A DNA stretch of 64,000 nt, from positions 496,001 through 560,000 of the forward strand of contig CAZSSH010000010.1 of NCBI GenBank assembly GCA_964609825.1, written 5' to 3'. Source of the stretch: CAZSSH01 sp964609825. GTDB taxonomy: Bacteria; Verrucomicrobiota; Lentisphaeria; Victivallales; Victivallaceae. Shown piece by piece: positions 17,526 to 27,065 of this stretch (position 1 is its first letter; every line of letters begins with the position of its first letter). The position numbers were made by a program, and so were the translations under genes. The notes under the pieces were generated by a model. The model was not told the DNA's origin and made no database searches. It was given only the letters and a program-made list of their open reading frames with translations.

Positions 17526-18778
17526 TGATTCAAAATCTCACATACGATGTTGTCGTCATCGGCGCCGGAGCGGCCGGGCTTGCGGCGGCCAAAGAAACTG
17601 CCGCGGCCGGATTTCGCACGGTGGCGATTGACCGCGAGGAGCTGCCCGGCGGAATTTTGCGCCAGTGCATCCATAACGGGTTTGGCCTCGAGTATTTTAA
17701 GGAGGAGTTGACCGGGCCCGAATACGCCTGCAAGGTTGCCGAGCTCGCTGCCCGGGACAAGGTCGAGCTGTTGCTCGGAGCGACGGTCAATCAGGCGACG
17801 CGGCTGCCCGATCAATCGTTTGAGCTCCAAGTGTTATCCGCCCGCGACGGAGTGACGCGGATCAACGCCCGGGCGGTCGTCCTGGCCATGGGGTGCCGCG
17901 AGCGCAATCGGGGCAATCTCGCCATCCCCGGGACCCGGCCCGCCGGGATTTTTACCGCCGGATCGGCGCAAAAGTTGATTAACATTGAGGGTATGCTGCC
18001 GGGCCGCCGGGCGGTGATTGTGGGTTCGGGCGACATCGGGTTAATCATGGCGCGGCGCTGCATCTGGTCCGGGATGGAAGTCGCCGCTGTGGTGGAGATC
18101 ATGCCGCAGCCCTCCGGTTTGCCGCGCAACGTCGCTCAGTGTCTGGATGATTTTAAAATCCCTTTGTATCTGGAGCACAGTGTGATTGAGATCGGCGGCC
18201 GCGACCGGGTCGAGTATGTTGACGCGGCGCCGTTAAAAGACGGCGTGCCCGTGACCGAGCAAGCATTCCGGATTGACTGCGACACCATTTTGTTTTCGGT
18301 CGGACTGGTGCCGGAAAACGAGCTCTCGCAACAACTTGGCGTCGAGCTCAATCCGGCCACCGGCGGCGCGGTGGTCAACAGCGATTATCAAACCAACGTT
18401 GCGGGGGTATTTGCCGCCGGGAACGTGCTGCATGTTCATGACTTGGTCGATTTTGTGTCGCACGAGGCGGCGGTCGCGGGGCTGGCGGTCCAACGGTATC
18501 TCAAGGGGGAAGCCCCGCAAAACTTTTGCCCGGCAACCGCCGGAGCCAATTTAAAATATGTCATTCCCAATTTTTATACACCCGGAGTGCCGACAAAGTT
18601 CAGCTTTCGCCCGCTGATCGTGGCCGAAAAGGCCAAGTTGACGGCGCAAATTAACGGTGTTGAGGTATTCAGCAAAGTCGTCCGGAAAATCCGCCCGGCG
18701 GAGATGTTGCAAATAACGCTCCCCGCAACCAATCAGGCGGGACAACTCTTGTTTCAACTTTTTCCGTCGGAGGCTTAA
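17525..18778 (+). CDS. FAD/NAD(P)-dependent oxidoreductase, partner of the GlpA-like protein
   Basis: A 417-aa pyridine-nucleotide-disulfide-oxidoreductase-type flavoprotein. It has an FAD fold (VVVIGAGAAGLAAAKE), an NAD fold (RAVIVGSGDIGLIMARR around residue 160) and the closing FAD motif (TNVAGVFAAGNVLHVHD). The redox-active CxxxxC pair of disulfide reductases is not evident; the FAD-proximal segment GILRQCIHNGFG carries a single Cys. The AATG overlap with the GlpA-like gene shows tight coupling. In the same three-gene cassette of many anaerobes this protein is thought to pass electrons from the dehydrogenase to NAD+ or another acceptor; that role is inferred. Confidence 0.8.
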   Translation: MIQNLTYDVVVIGAGAAGLAAAKETAAAGFRTVAIDREELPGGILRQCIHNGFGLEYFKEELTGPEYACKVAELAARDKVELLLGATVNQATRLPDQSFELQVLSARDGVTRINARAVVLAMGCRERNRGNLAIPGTRPAGIFTAGSAQKLINIEGMLPGRRAVIVGSGDIGLIMARRCIWSGMEVAAVVEIMPQPSGLPRNVAQCLDDFKIPLYLEHSVIEIGGRDRVEYVDAAPLKDGVPVTEQAFRIDCDTILFSVGLVPENELSQQLGVELNPATGGAVVNSDYQTNVAGVFAAGNVLHVHDLVDFVSHEAAVAGLAVQRYLKGEAPQNFCPATAGANLKYVIPNFYTPGVPTKFSFRPLIVAEKAKLTAQINGVEVFSKVVRKIRPAEMLQITLPATNQAGQLLFQLFPSEA

Positions 18779-18780
18779 TT

Positions 18781-19143
18781 ATGAACGAAAAATCTTTGAT
18801 CTGTATTTCCTGCCCGGTCGGGTGTCATCTTAAAATTAAAGCGAATGGCGGCGGCTACACGGTAAGCGGCAACCAGTGCCCGCGCGGCGCCGCGTATGCA
18901 ATCAATGAGATGACCGATCCGCGGCGCTTGGTGACGGCGACAGTGGCCGCCAATTCGACAACCATGCCGAGGATTCCGGTGCGTACTGACCGGCCGCTGC
19001 CGCGCAAATTGATTGATGATTTGCTCAATGAGCTGTATCGGATGAAAATTACGCAGCCGGTCAAACGCGGCCAGGTGTTAATTGACAATGTCGGAAATAC
19101 CGGTGTCAAGGTGATTTTTTCGGCCGATTGCCCTCAGGATTGA
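18781..19143 (+). CDS. DUF1667 domain protein of the glp cassette
   Basis: A 120-aa protein. Its N-terminus has CISCPVGCHL (Cys8, Cys11, Cys15), and a fourth Cys follows in NQCPRGAAYA, a likely iron-sulfur or zinc site resembling the first domain of molybdopterin oxidoreductases. DUF1667 proteins usually follow a GlpA-like and an NAD/FAD oxidoreductase gene, exactly as here, and probably act as a small electron carrier or assembly subunit. It starts 2 bases after the upstream stop and overlaps the convergent CobW-type gene by 10 bases. Confidence 0.85.
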   Translation: MNEKSLICISCPVGCHLKIKANGGGYTVSGNQCPRGAAYAINEMTDPRRLVTATVAANSTTMPRIPVRTDRPLPRKLIDDLLNELYRMKITQPVKRGQVLIDNVGNTGVKVIFSADCPQD

Positions 19144-20201
19144 TAACGGTGCGTCGGATTGGGGCGCCCCGGAGTGAGGCATTTGAGCTTAATGTCACAG
19201 ACATCAAAGTCCTTGAGTACGGTTTCGACAACCGTTTGCAACTCCTCGGGGGAGCACTGGACGCGGGCATTGATGTAGAGAGTTACTTCATTGATGTTGT
19301 TGTCGATGGCTCCTCGGGGGTTGCTGTCGTCCTGCAAACTCACCAGATTGGCGGCAATCAAGCGTGTCCCCGACTGGAGCAAAATTTTAACGTGACCGAT
19401 TTCGTGTCTACCCGCCCAAAATGACTTGTGGAGTTTTTTGATCAGCTCTTTGGCAACGGTTTCCCAGCTGCTTTTGGGGGTTTTGCGGATGGTCATTTTT
19501 GCATTGAGCCAGCCCAGCACGGCTTCGCCGTGAGCATAACGGTCATAATCGACCTCGACAATGTTGCTTTTGCCGGCCATACTGTTAAGTACGGTGTCGA
19601 GCCAGTTTTGGAGATTCCACCGATTGAGCGCCGAAACCGTAAAGACTTCCGCCTGCGGAAACTCGCGGCGGACGGCAAGTTTGACCTCACTCAGCTCATC
19701 CTCGGTAAGTTGGTCAATTTTGTTAATCACAATGATATCCGCCTCGGAGAGTTGCAAATATTGGATATAAAGAGCATCCTCATCCAACCTGATTGACTTG
19801 AAATGCAAAATTTCGGGTAATTTTTTAGGGTCCAAAAGTACCGTCAAAGGTGCCAACGGCAAGTCGGGAAATTTGTCCTTTAAGGGACTCATGATCGTCG
19901 CTGCCAAATCGGTGCAACTGCCGACCGGTTCGGCAAAAATGTATTGAGCCCCGGCCTTTTCAAGCTTTTTGATTGCCGCGGTGAAACCCTTAAAATTGCA
20001 GCAAAAACAGCTTCCCGCCACCTCTTGCAAGGCATCGGCCCGGTCGGTTAATACCGCGGTGTCGACCAAATCCGGCGCCTGATCGTTGGTAATAATGCCG
20101 ATTTTACTGTTGGGGCCTGCCAATAGACGGGAGATTTGGTACAAGAGCGTGGTTTTGCCAGCGCCCAAAAAACCACCGGTGATAATCAGTTTTTTAATCA
20201 T
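19134..20201 (-). CDS. CobW/COG0523-family G3E GTPase
   Basis: A 355-aa P-loop GTPase. Walker A is GGFLGAGKTT (residues 9-18), the metal-binding C-x-C-C motif is Cys65-Phe-Cys67-Cys68 (GSCFCCNF), and the guanine-specificity motif is INKID. COG0523 proteins act as metal chaperones (Zn, Co or other). AAGGAG stands before the ATG. The start overlaps the stop of the glycerol-facilitator gene by 8 bases, so both are on one message. The C-terminal domain lacks an obvious His-rich tract. The metal it handles is unknown. Confidence 0.85.
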   Translation of the reverse strand: MIKKLIITGGFLGAGKTTLLYQISRLLAGPNSKIGIITNDQAPDLVDTAVLTDRADALQEVAGSCFCCNFKGFTAAIKKLEKAGAQYIFAEPVGSCTDLAATIMSPLKDKFPDLPLAPLTVLLDPKKLPEILHFKSIRLDEDALYIQYLQLSEADIIVINKIDQLTEDELSEVKLAVRREFPQAEVFTVSALNRWNLQNWLDTVLNSMAGKSNIVEVDYDRYAHGEAVLGWLNAKMTIRKTPKSSWETVAKELIKKLHKSFWAGRHEIGHVKILLQSGTRLIAANLVSLQDDSNPRGAIDNNINEVTLYINARVQCSPEELQTVVETVLKDFDVCDIKLKCLTPGRPNPTHRYQS

Positions 20202-21036
20202 TTTGACTCTCCTTGGCTCCTTTGCAGCAGCAATTGCCGGAATTTTTATTTTTCATCACCGGCTCAATGAGCCCGGTAAAAAATACCGCTGCAACCATAG
20301 CGCCGGCAAGAGGACCGGCGATGTAAACCCAAAAGAAACCGCCTGCGGCATCCGGAAACGCGGCATTGCCCCAACCGGCAAGCATCGCCACCATGCGCGG
20401 CGAAAAATCGCGGGCCGGATTGATCCCCGCCTGTGTCAAGGGGGCAATGAGACAGATAATTGATGTCACCCCAAGCCCGATAAAGCAGGGGACCAATGCG
20501 TCATCCGGCCGTCCGGCGTTGCACCCCTCGGTCAGCGAAAAAATCAAGATGACCAGCAAAAAAGTGCCGAAGGCTTCAGCCGCGACCGCCGTCAACATCG
20601 GAATCCCGGTATAAAAATCGCCGAAGATTTTGGCGGTTGCCTGTGACCCGGCACTGCCGCGGCTGATGCTGTGAGCAACTTCAAACTGGTCGAGAGCAAA
20701 ATAAAAGAGGGCATAAATCGCCAGCCCGGCCAAGAATGCACCCAAAAATTGGGAGAGGATGTAAACCGGCATTTTGCGCCATTTCATCCGCCCGCTCAGC
20801 GCCATGGCAAAGGATACCGCCGGGTTAAGATGGGCACAGGAGAGGTGGCGTGTGAGATAAATTGCCAGCGTGGCGCCGACTCCCCACACGAGTGCGGTTT
20901 CAAACAAGCTTTTGTGCCCGTTAAACAGCACTGTTGCCGCCATCGAGCCGCAACCGAAAAGAGTCAACAAAAATGTGCCGATGGTTTCGCCCAAAATTTC
21001 ACTGGCGTGGCAGACTTTTTTCATACTTTCACTCAT
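20194..21036 (-). CDS. glpF: Glycerol facilitator, aquaporin (MIP) family
   Basis: A 280-aa channel with six membrane helices and two NPA boxes: HLNPAVSF (Asn71) and GINPARDFSPR (Asn206). The Asp after the second NPAR (Asp210) is the mark of glycerol-conducting GlpF rather than water-only AqpZ. It should let glycerol, and perhaps other small polyols, cross the inner membrane. This fits the convergent glycerol-3-phosphate genes; a glycerol kinase is not in the window. The C-terminal cytoplasmic tail holds three consecutive Cys (269-271), unusual for the family and notable next to a metal-chaperone GTPase. The ATG at 21024 is an alternative start. Confidence 0.85.
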   Translation of the reverse strand: MSESMKKVCHASEILGETIGTFLLTLFGCGSMAATVLFNGHKSLFETALVWGVGATLAIYLTRHLSCAHLNPAVSFAMALSGRMKWRKMPVYILSQFLGAFLAGLAIYALFYFALDQFEVAHSISRGSAGSQATAKIFGDFYTGIPMLTAVAAEAFGTFLLVILIFSLTEGCNAGRPDDALVPCFIGLGVTSIICLIAPLTQAGINPARDFSPRMVAMLAGWGNAAFPDAAGGFFWVYIAGPLAGAMVAAVFFTGLIEPVMKNKNSGNCCCKGAKESQND

Positions 21037-21132
21037 TTTGCATCATAAGTTTTTCTGCTGTAATCCATAAGATAACACGATTCAACAAAAAAGCTACGCG
21101 TCAAAGAGCTTTTGAGATAAAAAAATGAAAAA

Positions 21133-22059
21133 TTATTTGCGGGGTTTGCGGTTGATGTCCAGCCAGTGACGGGCCGCCCACAACCATTGCTCAGGGTATT
21201 GGCGGATCAGCTCCTCCAAAGAAGTAATGCAGCGCTGGGTCAATACTTGGATATCCTGCTCTTTGTTGTCAGTCGGCTCTTGCCGGATGAGGTCGCCGAA
21301 AACGATCTCAAATTTGTACTCGTCGCGCGTGGTGCGGCGGGTGACGGCGGGCATGATCGGGACACCGGTTTTTAAGTGGAGCAACGCGGGCGTAATGTGC
21401 ACCCGGGCAGGGTGCCCGAAAAAGATGCACTCAATCCCCTCGCTGGTCGAGGCATGCTGATCGATGAGCAAAGTTGCATTGCGTCCGGTGTTAAGCGCTT
21501 TTAACAATGGCCGGATGCCTTTCTTTTTATCCACCGTTTCGTGATTATCGGAGCGGCGGCCGGATAGGATCAATTCGCCGATATAAGGGTTGTCAAAGGC
21601 GCGCATTAAAGATGTCATCGGCCGACCGGCCATATCCGAAAACGCGATCCCGGCAATTTCCCAGTTGCCCAAATGGGCGGTGATGATAATTACCTGGCCG
21701 CCGGGCGTGTCACCGCGGGCGGTAATAAAATCAATGGTGCTTGGCGACCCTCCGGCGGAAATCAATTTGGGGTCGTACATTTGATCGCGCTTTAAAATCT
21801 CGATCAACAGTTGGCCGCAGTGTCCGGCTGAAGCGCGGGCCATCTGTTTGGCAGCCGCCAAGTTGTCAACAATTCCGGAATGCATGATGTGCGCCACCGT
21901 CCTGAGCCGGTGTTTGAAGTCAACCAAAAAAGCGACTGCCGCCAGTGATCGCCCCAAGTTGACTGCCGTCGGAAACGGAAGCATTCTTATTAAACGGTAA
22001 AAAATGTAAAATAAACCGAATTCCAAATAAATCAGGATTTTTGACTTTTTCTTTGCCAT
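21133..22059 (-). CDS. Lipid A acyltransferase-like protein (LpxL/HtrB family)
   Basis: A 308-aa enzyme with an N-terminal membrane anchor (residues 8-28). The catalytic H-x4-D/E motif is HLGNWE, followed by the DQHASTSEGI and FFGHPARVH segments and a closing W-x-x-x-R-x-W stretch (LWAARHWLD) typical of the LpxL/HtrB family, which adds secondary acyl chains to lipid A precursors at the inner membrane. This is evidence that the host has an LPS outer membrane. No other lipid A genes are nearby. Confidence 0.85.
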   Translation of the reverse strand: MAKKKSKILIYLEFGLFYIFYRLIRMLPFPTAVNLGRSLAAVAFLVDFKHRLRTVAHIMHSGIVDNLAAAKQMARASAGHCGQLLIEILKRDQMYDPKLISAGGSPSTIDFITARGDTPGGQVIIITAHLGNWEIAGIAFSDMAGRPMTSLMRAFDNPYIGELILSGRRSDNHETVDKKKGIRPLLKALNTGRNATLLIDQHASTSEGIECIFFGHPARVHITPALLHLKTGVPIMPAVTRRTTRDEYKFEIVFGDLIRQEPTDNKEQDIQVLTQRCITSLEELIRQYPEQWLWAARHWLDINRKPRK

Positions 22060-22139
22060 AATATCGTGATCAAAAGTTTAATAAATGAATTTTGAGAAAT
22101 AATATACTTGCTCAATGCTCAAATTTCAAATCGCGGCAC

Positions 22140-22171
22140 AAAAAAACAGCCGCATTTTTTTGCGGCTGTTT
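22140..22171 (-). terminator. Rho-independent terminator after the CE7 esterase gene
   Basis: Stem AAACAGCCGCA (22144-22154) with TGCGGCTGTTT (22161-22171), a 6-base loop, and a T run on the minus strand. Confidence 0.8.
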
Positions 22172-22190
22172 ATCGATATCGATCGGCAAA

Positions 22191-24125
22191 TTATTTTTGT
22201 TCGACGATAAATTTTTGTGGATCTTTGGGGACAAAGCCGTGAGTGGAGCCTTGGACGTAAGTGATTTTTTTGGGAACTTTAAGATTGTTGTACAAAATCG
22301 CGATCCCGGACGGCGGACAGACATAGTCGCCCAAACCGGCGCGGGTGATTTCTGTGAAACACTTGATGCGTTTGGCGTGATTGACCGCGTCAAAGTAGTT
22401 AAGCCCCTCAACATAGTCCGGGCGCCAGCCGCCCTGACGGCCGATGGTGGTACCGGCAAAGTCGCAACACCAAGTGATGCCGGAGTAAACGCCGGTCACG
22501 TCTTTATCGAGTCCGCCCGCCCAGATGCACTGCAAGCCGCCCTGACTGCCGCCGGAGGCATACAGATTTTTGCCGTCCCATTGCGGCAAGGTTTTGACAA
22601 ATTGCAATGCGCGCATCACCCGCAACGCCATGTCACGGAAGTAGGCTTTTTCGGGGTCGGCATTTTGGATTTTGTCAAAAGCGTAGCCCTGACCGTTTGA
22701 TTTAATGGCTTCAAAGAATTTATCGTAATAGTCCTTGTTTTGACCGAGATCATAACCGTGGGCATTGACGTTGAAATAAATCTGGTCGGATGGGCCTCCG
22801 GTCGGCGGCTGCTGGACACCGGTGCCGTAGCCTTGAAAAGCGACATTGGCTTTTAACGATTTATCGGCGGCATTGATCGGGATGGTCAAATAACCCGTTA
22901 CCGGACGGCTGCCCGCGCAATCGACGCTGACGGCATAGATATCAACGCCGTTGGCTGTGTTGATTTTATCCATTTTGGCTTTGACCGGCACTTGGTCAAG
23001 CAAAGCTTTTTGTTTGGCCCAAAAGGCGTCAAAGTCAGCCGGTTCGGCCACCGCCTGCTCAAGTTTGTCGACGTCAACACCGGCGCCGCCGTCAAAAAAA
23101 ACTTCTTCAAGTTTATCATTGTTTTTCTTTCTAACCGCGCGACCTTTGCCGTCAGCGATGGTGGCACGGACGCGGACAAAGCCGGGCTTGTCCATCGAGG
23201 TCTTGACAATCACCGGCTCGGTTGCTTTGGCACTGCCGTTTTCGGTCTTGCCGTCATCGCCGGTACGGACATAGTTAATGGTGTAACCCTGAGCAAGCGC
23301 GTCCTGACCGGCCAAATCAGCGTTGATGGTAAAGACGATTTCTTCGCCCGGAGCATAGCTCACAACCGATTTATTGATCGTGCCGTTGATCGATATTTTT
23401 TGCGCATCCAGTTTGGCAACCGGAGTATACTTGTAATTGTCAAATTGACCAACCACATAAATTTCGGCCTGTTTATAATTGTTACCGGATTTGGAGAAGG
23501 TCCAGTCGGGGTTTTTCCCGGTAGGGCAATTGCCGATGCCGAGGTCGCAACCGCTGCCGGCACCGAAACAGTTAAAGGAGAAAACGGTTTGTTTCTCGAG
23601 GTAATTATGTACCTGCATCGAGCCGTAGTTGCCGTCTTTGGCCACGGAGTCGCCAAAATCAAGGCTGTCATTGGCGCCGGGGATTTTCAACGCATTGTTG
23701 CCGCCGTAGTTAAGACCCCAAAACTCGATATTGCCCTTCTCAAATTTGCCGGTTTTAACCGCAGGAACATTGCTTACCACTTCGAGGTTATTAACGTATT
23801 GCTGATAAATCTTGCCGGTCGTCGTCGGGACTGTGGTTGCGACCAACTCGGGAGCAAACGGATCCATAGTGACAAATACAAACGTTTTTTGATCCTGTTT
23901 ATCAGTGAGTTTCAAGAGATATCCGACTTTTTTGAGATCGCCGGAGATAGAGTCAACGTTTTCGGCAATGTAGCCTTCGCTGCTGTACTTTAAAGGATTG
24001 AATTTGGCGATCAACTCATAACCCTTGGCATCGGGCACTACTTCCAAGAGCTCGGGTACTTCGGCTTGAAGTACCGCCGCGGCACCGGCAAACGCCGAGA
24101 GCAGCAGACATTTTGAAAACTTCAT
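22191..24125 (-). CDS. Secreted carbohydrate esterase (acetylxylan esterase/CE7-like)
   Basis: A 644-aa exported enzyme: Sec signal peptide (residues 1-21, ending ...LQA). A long N-terminal part (about 25-340) has beta-sandwich-like sequence and may bind carbohydrate. The C-terminal alpha/beta hydrolase domain begins near FDAFWAKQKALLDQVPV, typical of AXE1/CE7 deacetylases. The nucleophile is the Ser of GGSQGG, the acid Asp is in GLGDYVCPPSG, and the His is in STHGFVP. It should remove acetyl groups from plant or host glycans outside the cytoplasm. GGAGGAG precedes the ATG, and a good terminator follows. Confidence 0.85.
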   Translation of the reverse strand: MKFSKCLLLSAFAGAAAVLQAEVPELLEVVPDAKGYELIAKFNPLKYSSEGYIAENVDSISGDLKKVGYLLKLTDKQDQKTFVFVTMDPFAPELVATTVPTTTGKIYQQYVNNLEVVSNVPAVKTGKFEKGNIEFWGLNYGGNNALKIPGANDSLDFGDSVAKDGNYGSMQVHNYLEKQTVFSFNCFGAGSGCDLGIGNCPTGKNPDWTFSKSGNNYKQAEIYVVGQFDNYKYTPVAKLDAQKISINGTINKSVVSYAPGEEIVFTINADLAGQDALAQGYTINYVRTGDDGKTENGSAKATEPVIVKTSMDKPGFVRVRATIADGKGRAVRKKNNDKLEEVFFDGGAGVDVDKLEQAVAEPADFDAFWAKQKALLDQVPVKAKMDKINTANGVDIYAVSVDCAGSRPVTGYLTIPINAADKSLKANVAFQGYGTGVQQPPTGGPSDQIYFNVNAHGYDLGQNKDYYDKFFEAIKSNGQGYAFDKIQNADPEKAYFRDMALRVMRALQFVKTLPQWDGKNLYASGGSQGGLQCIWAGGLDKDVTGVYSGITWCCDFAGTTIGRQGGWRPDYVEGLNYFDAVNHAKRIKCFTEITRAGLGDYVCPPSGIAILYNNLKVPKKITYVQGSTHGFVPKDPQKFIVEQK

Positions 24126-24260
24126 GACATCTCCTCCTGTTGCGAAAATCGGCCGTCCGCGGCAAAATAAGACATTTATTTTACCGGAAACGGCCGGGTT
24201 AAACTATATAAATATTGCATGTTTTTGGTAAAAAACAAGTGGTTATGACGAAAAAAACGA

Positions 24261-26954
24261 TTATTTTTCCGCAATTTCAAAATAGAGAGAGGGCCCGTTT
24301 TTGAGTTTGGCGGTATCCGCGCTCAAGACCCATTTGCCGTTTTCATTGATCAGGGGCAGCTCCTCAACCCGCTTGCCGGAGACATCCAACGCCCAAGCCT
24401 TGAATTTGCCCGGGGTGGCGATTTTGACTGTAAAAGCGCCGGTGCGCACCATGGTCGGCGTGCCGCCGATTTCGACCAAAGTGACTTGATCGGGGGTTTC
24501 AAACTTCATATTGGCATTAAGCGCATTGGTCGCATAAACGATCAAAATCCGCTTGGCCGACCTGATTGGCTGCATGCCGTCGACCGCTACTGCCGCGAGA
24601 TTGCCGCGGACGCTCATATTGACTACTTCCAAGTCAGCCAGCTTGGCGGTCGCCTCGGCTTCGCCGCAAATGCCTTGCAAATGGGGGGTGTTGACGCTCA
24701 AAAAACTCTCCTTGGACTTCATCAGCAATTGGCCGCTGGAGCTCTCAAATATCTCTTTTTTGCCACTGGTTTGATTGTCTCTGGGCAATTGATTGCTATT
24801 TTTGAGATCGGCAATCATTTTGTCAAAGGTCGACGGATTGCTGGTTTGATTGGTTACCGTGGAGAACCCGGCCAAGCTGGTCTCAATTTTGGCGCCGCCC
24901 GCTCCGGCCATGGCGATCTCGTTTTTGCCGAGCGTTTTCCCGGGCGTGGCACTGACCATGATTTCAGTCGAGAGCCCGGTCACCAGCGCCAAACGCGACT
25001 GCCACTGATTGAGCCCGTCATTGTATAAATTGAGTTTAAAAATATCCGCCAACGGGATCACGATGCGCACGGAATTCGACGCCGTCGACACATCGGCACG
25101 GCGGAAGAGGTAAAAAGTCAGCATTTCCTCGGCCACCGCCACCGGATCGTAAAAACCGGTAAAAGGATAGATCGACTGGGCATCAACCACGGTAATCGGC
25201 TGGGCATGCATGGTCAAAACATCAAACCCTTGAAACGCGGCATAAGCGCCGGTGACAAAGGCCTGCTCATAGCGGTATTTGTTCCAAAAGACATGGCCAT
25301 GCTCGGTGATGACCATCGGACGACCGTTGAGACGCATCCCAGCAAATTCGCGAAAAATGCCGCCTCCTTTTTCGATGGAGCTGGTTTGATCGATTTTGGA
25401 GCCTTTCTGCATAAAATTGCTCGGGTGGGCATGATAGGCATTGGCCGAAACAAAATCCATATTGTTGCGGGCAATCGCGTTCCGGTAGGATTTGCCGCAG
25501 TTGTAGTTGCTGACGGGGGCTTTTACCTTGAGCTCAGAGAATTGCGCCTTGTACCATAATGCGGTGGCATTTTCGGTTTCGCTGATAAATTGGGCGATAT
25601 CCCGGGCCCGCGGCGAGCGCTCGTAGCTTTGTTTGGTGTCAAACATTTCAATTTGATCAAAAGAAATTTTGGCAAGCTCGGGAGCCTCCCAGCTTTGGGC
25701 AAGTTTGTCAGCGCTGCCGTATTTGCTCTTTAAAAAATTGCGCCAAGCGGGGAGAGCGAGGCTCCAGTCGGCATCGCGCCAGAAGCCGAACTCCTGCTCG
25801 TTAAAGCCGACGGTCAAGGCCAGCACCGGGTCGTCAACCAGTCTGGTTTTGGTGTAAGGATTGACGTGATAAAGCAGTTTCTCGACGCCGGTGCGCCAAT
25901 TTTTGCGGACACTGTCGTCAAAATGGATGGCAAATTTGAAGTTGACCGACTTGCCGTTTTTGTCCCACGGGCTCACCGGCAGATAACCGGTCCAGCTGGT
26001 CATGGCGTCAAAATTAAGATAGATGCCGTTTTCTTTCATTTGGTAAATGAGGTAGTCAAACTGATCGAGTGTCGCCGGATCAAAATCGGCCGCTTCTTTG
26101 CCTTTGCCGGAGAGCAGCCAGTCCAAAAAGTGGGTACGGAGCATGTTGTAGCCCTGCAATTTCATTTGCCTGACATACTCGGCGGTCTTTTCTTTGGTGT
26201 CATATTGGGCCGGGGCCATGCCGCCGCGGCCTTTAAACCCCTCCATGTTTTCGGAAGTGCTCAAAAAGCGCACGGTTTTGCCCGGCTCTTTTTCAAAAGC
26301 AAGGTTGCCGTCCGGATTGATGATGACGCGCCCAAAGTCGCCGACTTTATGGGCGGGGAAGTAAACGCTGCGGTCAATTGCCGTCCCGGCAAGGATTCCC
26401 GGTGCGGGCCGCCGCAAGGGTTGCCAATTGTCCGGACCGTCATTCTTTTTGACGGCGACAATCTCCTCGGTTTCGATTTTGACATCGCGGAAATATATTT
26501 TGCCGGTCGAGTCCTGAAGACCCATTACCAAGTTAGCGCTTTTGACGTCGGCCGGGCACTTAAAAACAAATTCGATGGCCTGCCAGTCATAACTTCCGCG
26601 CGGGACGTTGGCCTGCGGCCAGAATTCTTTGTCGGCGGTCTTGTAATTGAGCTGAAATTTGCCGCCGTTCCACGTTTCTTTGGGTTGAGAAATGTCCTCG
26701 CCCCGGATTTGCGCCGAGACTGTGACTTGTTTGCCCGCCAATTTTTCGGGGGCGATTTTAACGCCGGCGGTCGTGTTGCCTCGCTCTTTGGCCTCCATCA
26801 GCAATGCGGACTCTCCGTCGGCTTGTTTGGCTGATTTTGCGCCCCAGAGCTCCGGCCCTTTGCCGCTGCGAAATGCCTCATCATAGACGGTCTCCGCCCA
26901 AATGGCTGACACGACGAGAAGCGACCAAATCAAACCATAAAATACTTTTCTCAT
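24261..26954 (-). CDS. Secreted clan GH-A glycoside hydrolase with N-terminal carbohydrate-binding-like domain
   Basis: An 897-aa exported enzyme with a signal peptide ending ...AIWA. Residues about 22-170 form a CBM4/9/22-like beta sandwich (ending GKIYFRDVKIE). A (beta/alpha)8 domain follows: LRTHFLDWLL, then FNEQEFG, where Glu after Asn is the probable acid/base, and MVITEHGHVFW, whose Glu is the probable nucleophile. The arrangement marks clan GH-A, but I cannot assign one family. I choose the ATG at 26954 because GGAGG lies 6 bases upstream; a TTG at 26960 is not needed. A consensus promoter stands at 26982-27009. Confidence 0.8.
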   Translation of the reverse strand: MRKVFYGLIWSLLVVSAIWAETVYDEAFRSGKGPELWGAKSAKQADGESALLMEAKERGNTTAGVKIAPEKLAGKQVTVSAQIRGEDISQPKETWNGGKFQLNYKTADKEFWPQANVPRGSYDWQAIEFVFKCPADVKSANLVMGLQDSTGKIYFRDVKIETEEIVAVKKNDGPDNWQPLRRPAPGILAGTAIDRSVYFPAHKVGDFGRVIINPDGNLAFEKEPGKTVRFLSTSENMEGFKGRGGMAPAQYDTKEKTAEYVRQMKLQGYNMLRTHFLDWLLSGKGKEAADFDPATLDQFDYLIYQMKENGIYLNFDAMTSWTGYLPVSPWDKNGKSVNFKFAIHFDDSVRKNWRTGVEKLLYHVNPYTKTRLVDDPVLALTVGFNEQEFGFWRDADWSLALPAWRNFLKSKYGSADKLAQSWEAPELAKISFDQIEMFDTKQSYERSPRARDIAQFISETENATALWYKAQFSELKVKAPVSNYNCGKSYRNAIARNNMDFVSANAYHAHPSNFMQKGSKIDQTSSIEKGGGIFREFAGMRLNGRPMVITEHGHVFWNKYRYEQAFVTGAYAAFQGFDVLTMHAQPITVVDAQSIYPFTGFYDPVAVAEEMLTFYLFRRADVSTASNSVRIVIPLADIFKLNLYNDGLNQWQSRLALVTGLSTEIMVSATPGKTLGKNEIAMAGAGGAKIETSLAGFSTVTNQTSNPSTFDKMIADLKNSNQLPRDNQTSGKKEIFESSSGQLLMKSKESFLSVNTPHLQGICGEAEATAKLADLEVVNMSVRGNLAAVAVDGMQPIRSAKRILIVYATNALNANMKFETPDQVTLVEIGGTPTMVRTGAFTVKIATPGKFKAWALDVSGKRVEELPLINENGKWVLSADTAKLKNGPSLYFEIAEK

Positions 26955-26981
26955 AAACAACCTCCTTGCGTTTGACTATTA

Positions 26982-27009
26982 ATTATAGCGCAATTCAGCC
27001 GGTTGTCAA
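26982..27009 (-). promoter_or_regulatory. Consensus sigma-70 promoter for the GH-A gene
   Basis: On the minus strand: TTGACA (27004-27009), a 16-base spacer, TATAAT (26982-26987). Both hexamers match the consensus perfectly. Confidence 0.75.
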
Positions 27010-27065
27010 TATTAAAAATAATATTTTATATATTGTTTTTTTGTATCGCCCTGCGGAATAGTCCG

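Noticed and set aside
22992..26834. Long plus-strand frames opposite the CE7 esterase and the GH-A hydrolase
   Set aside because: Both minus-strand genes have signal peptides and catalytic motifs; the plus-strand frames have none.
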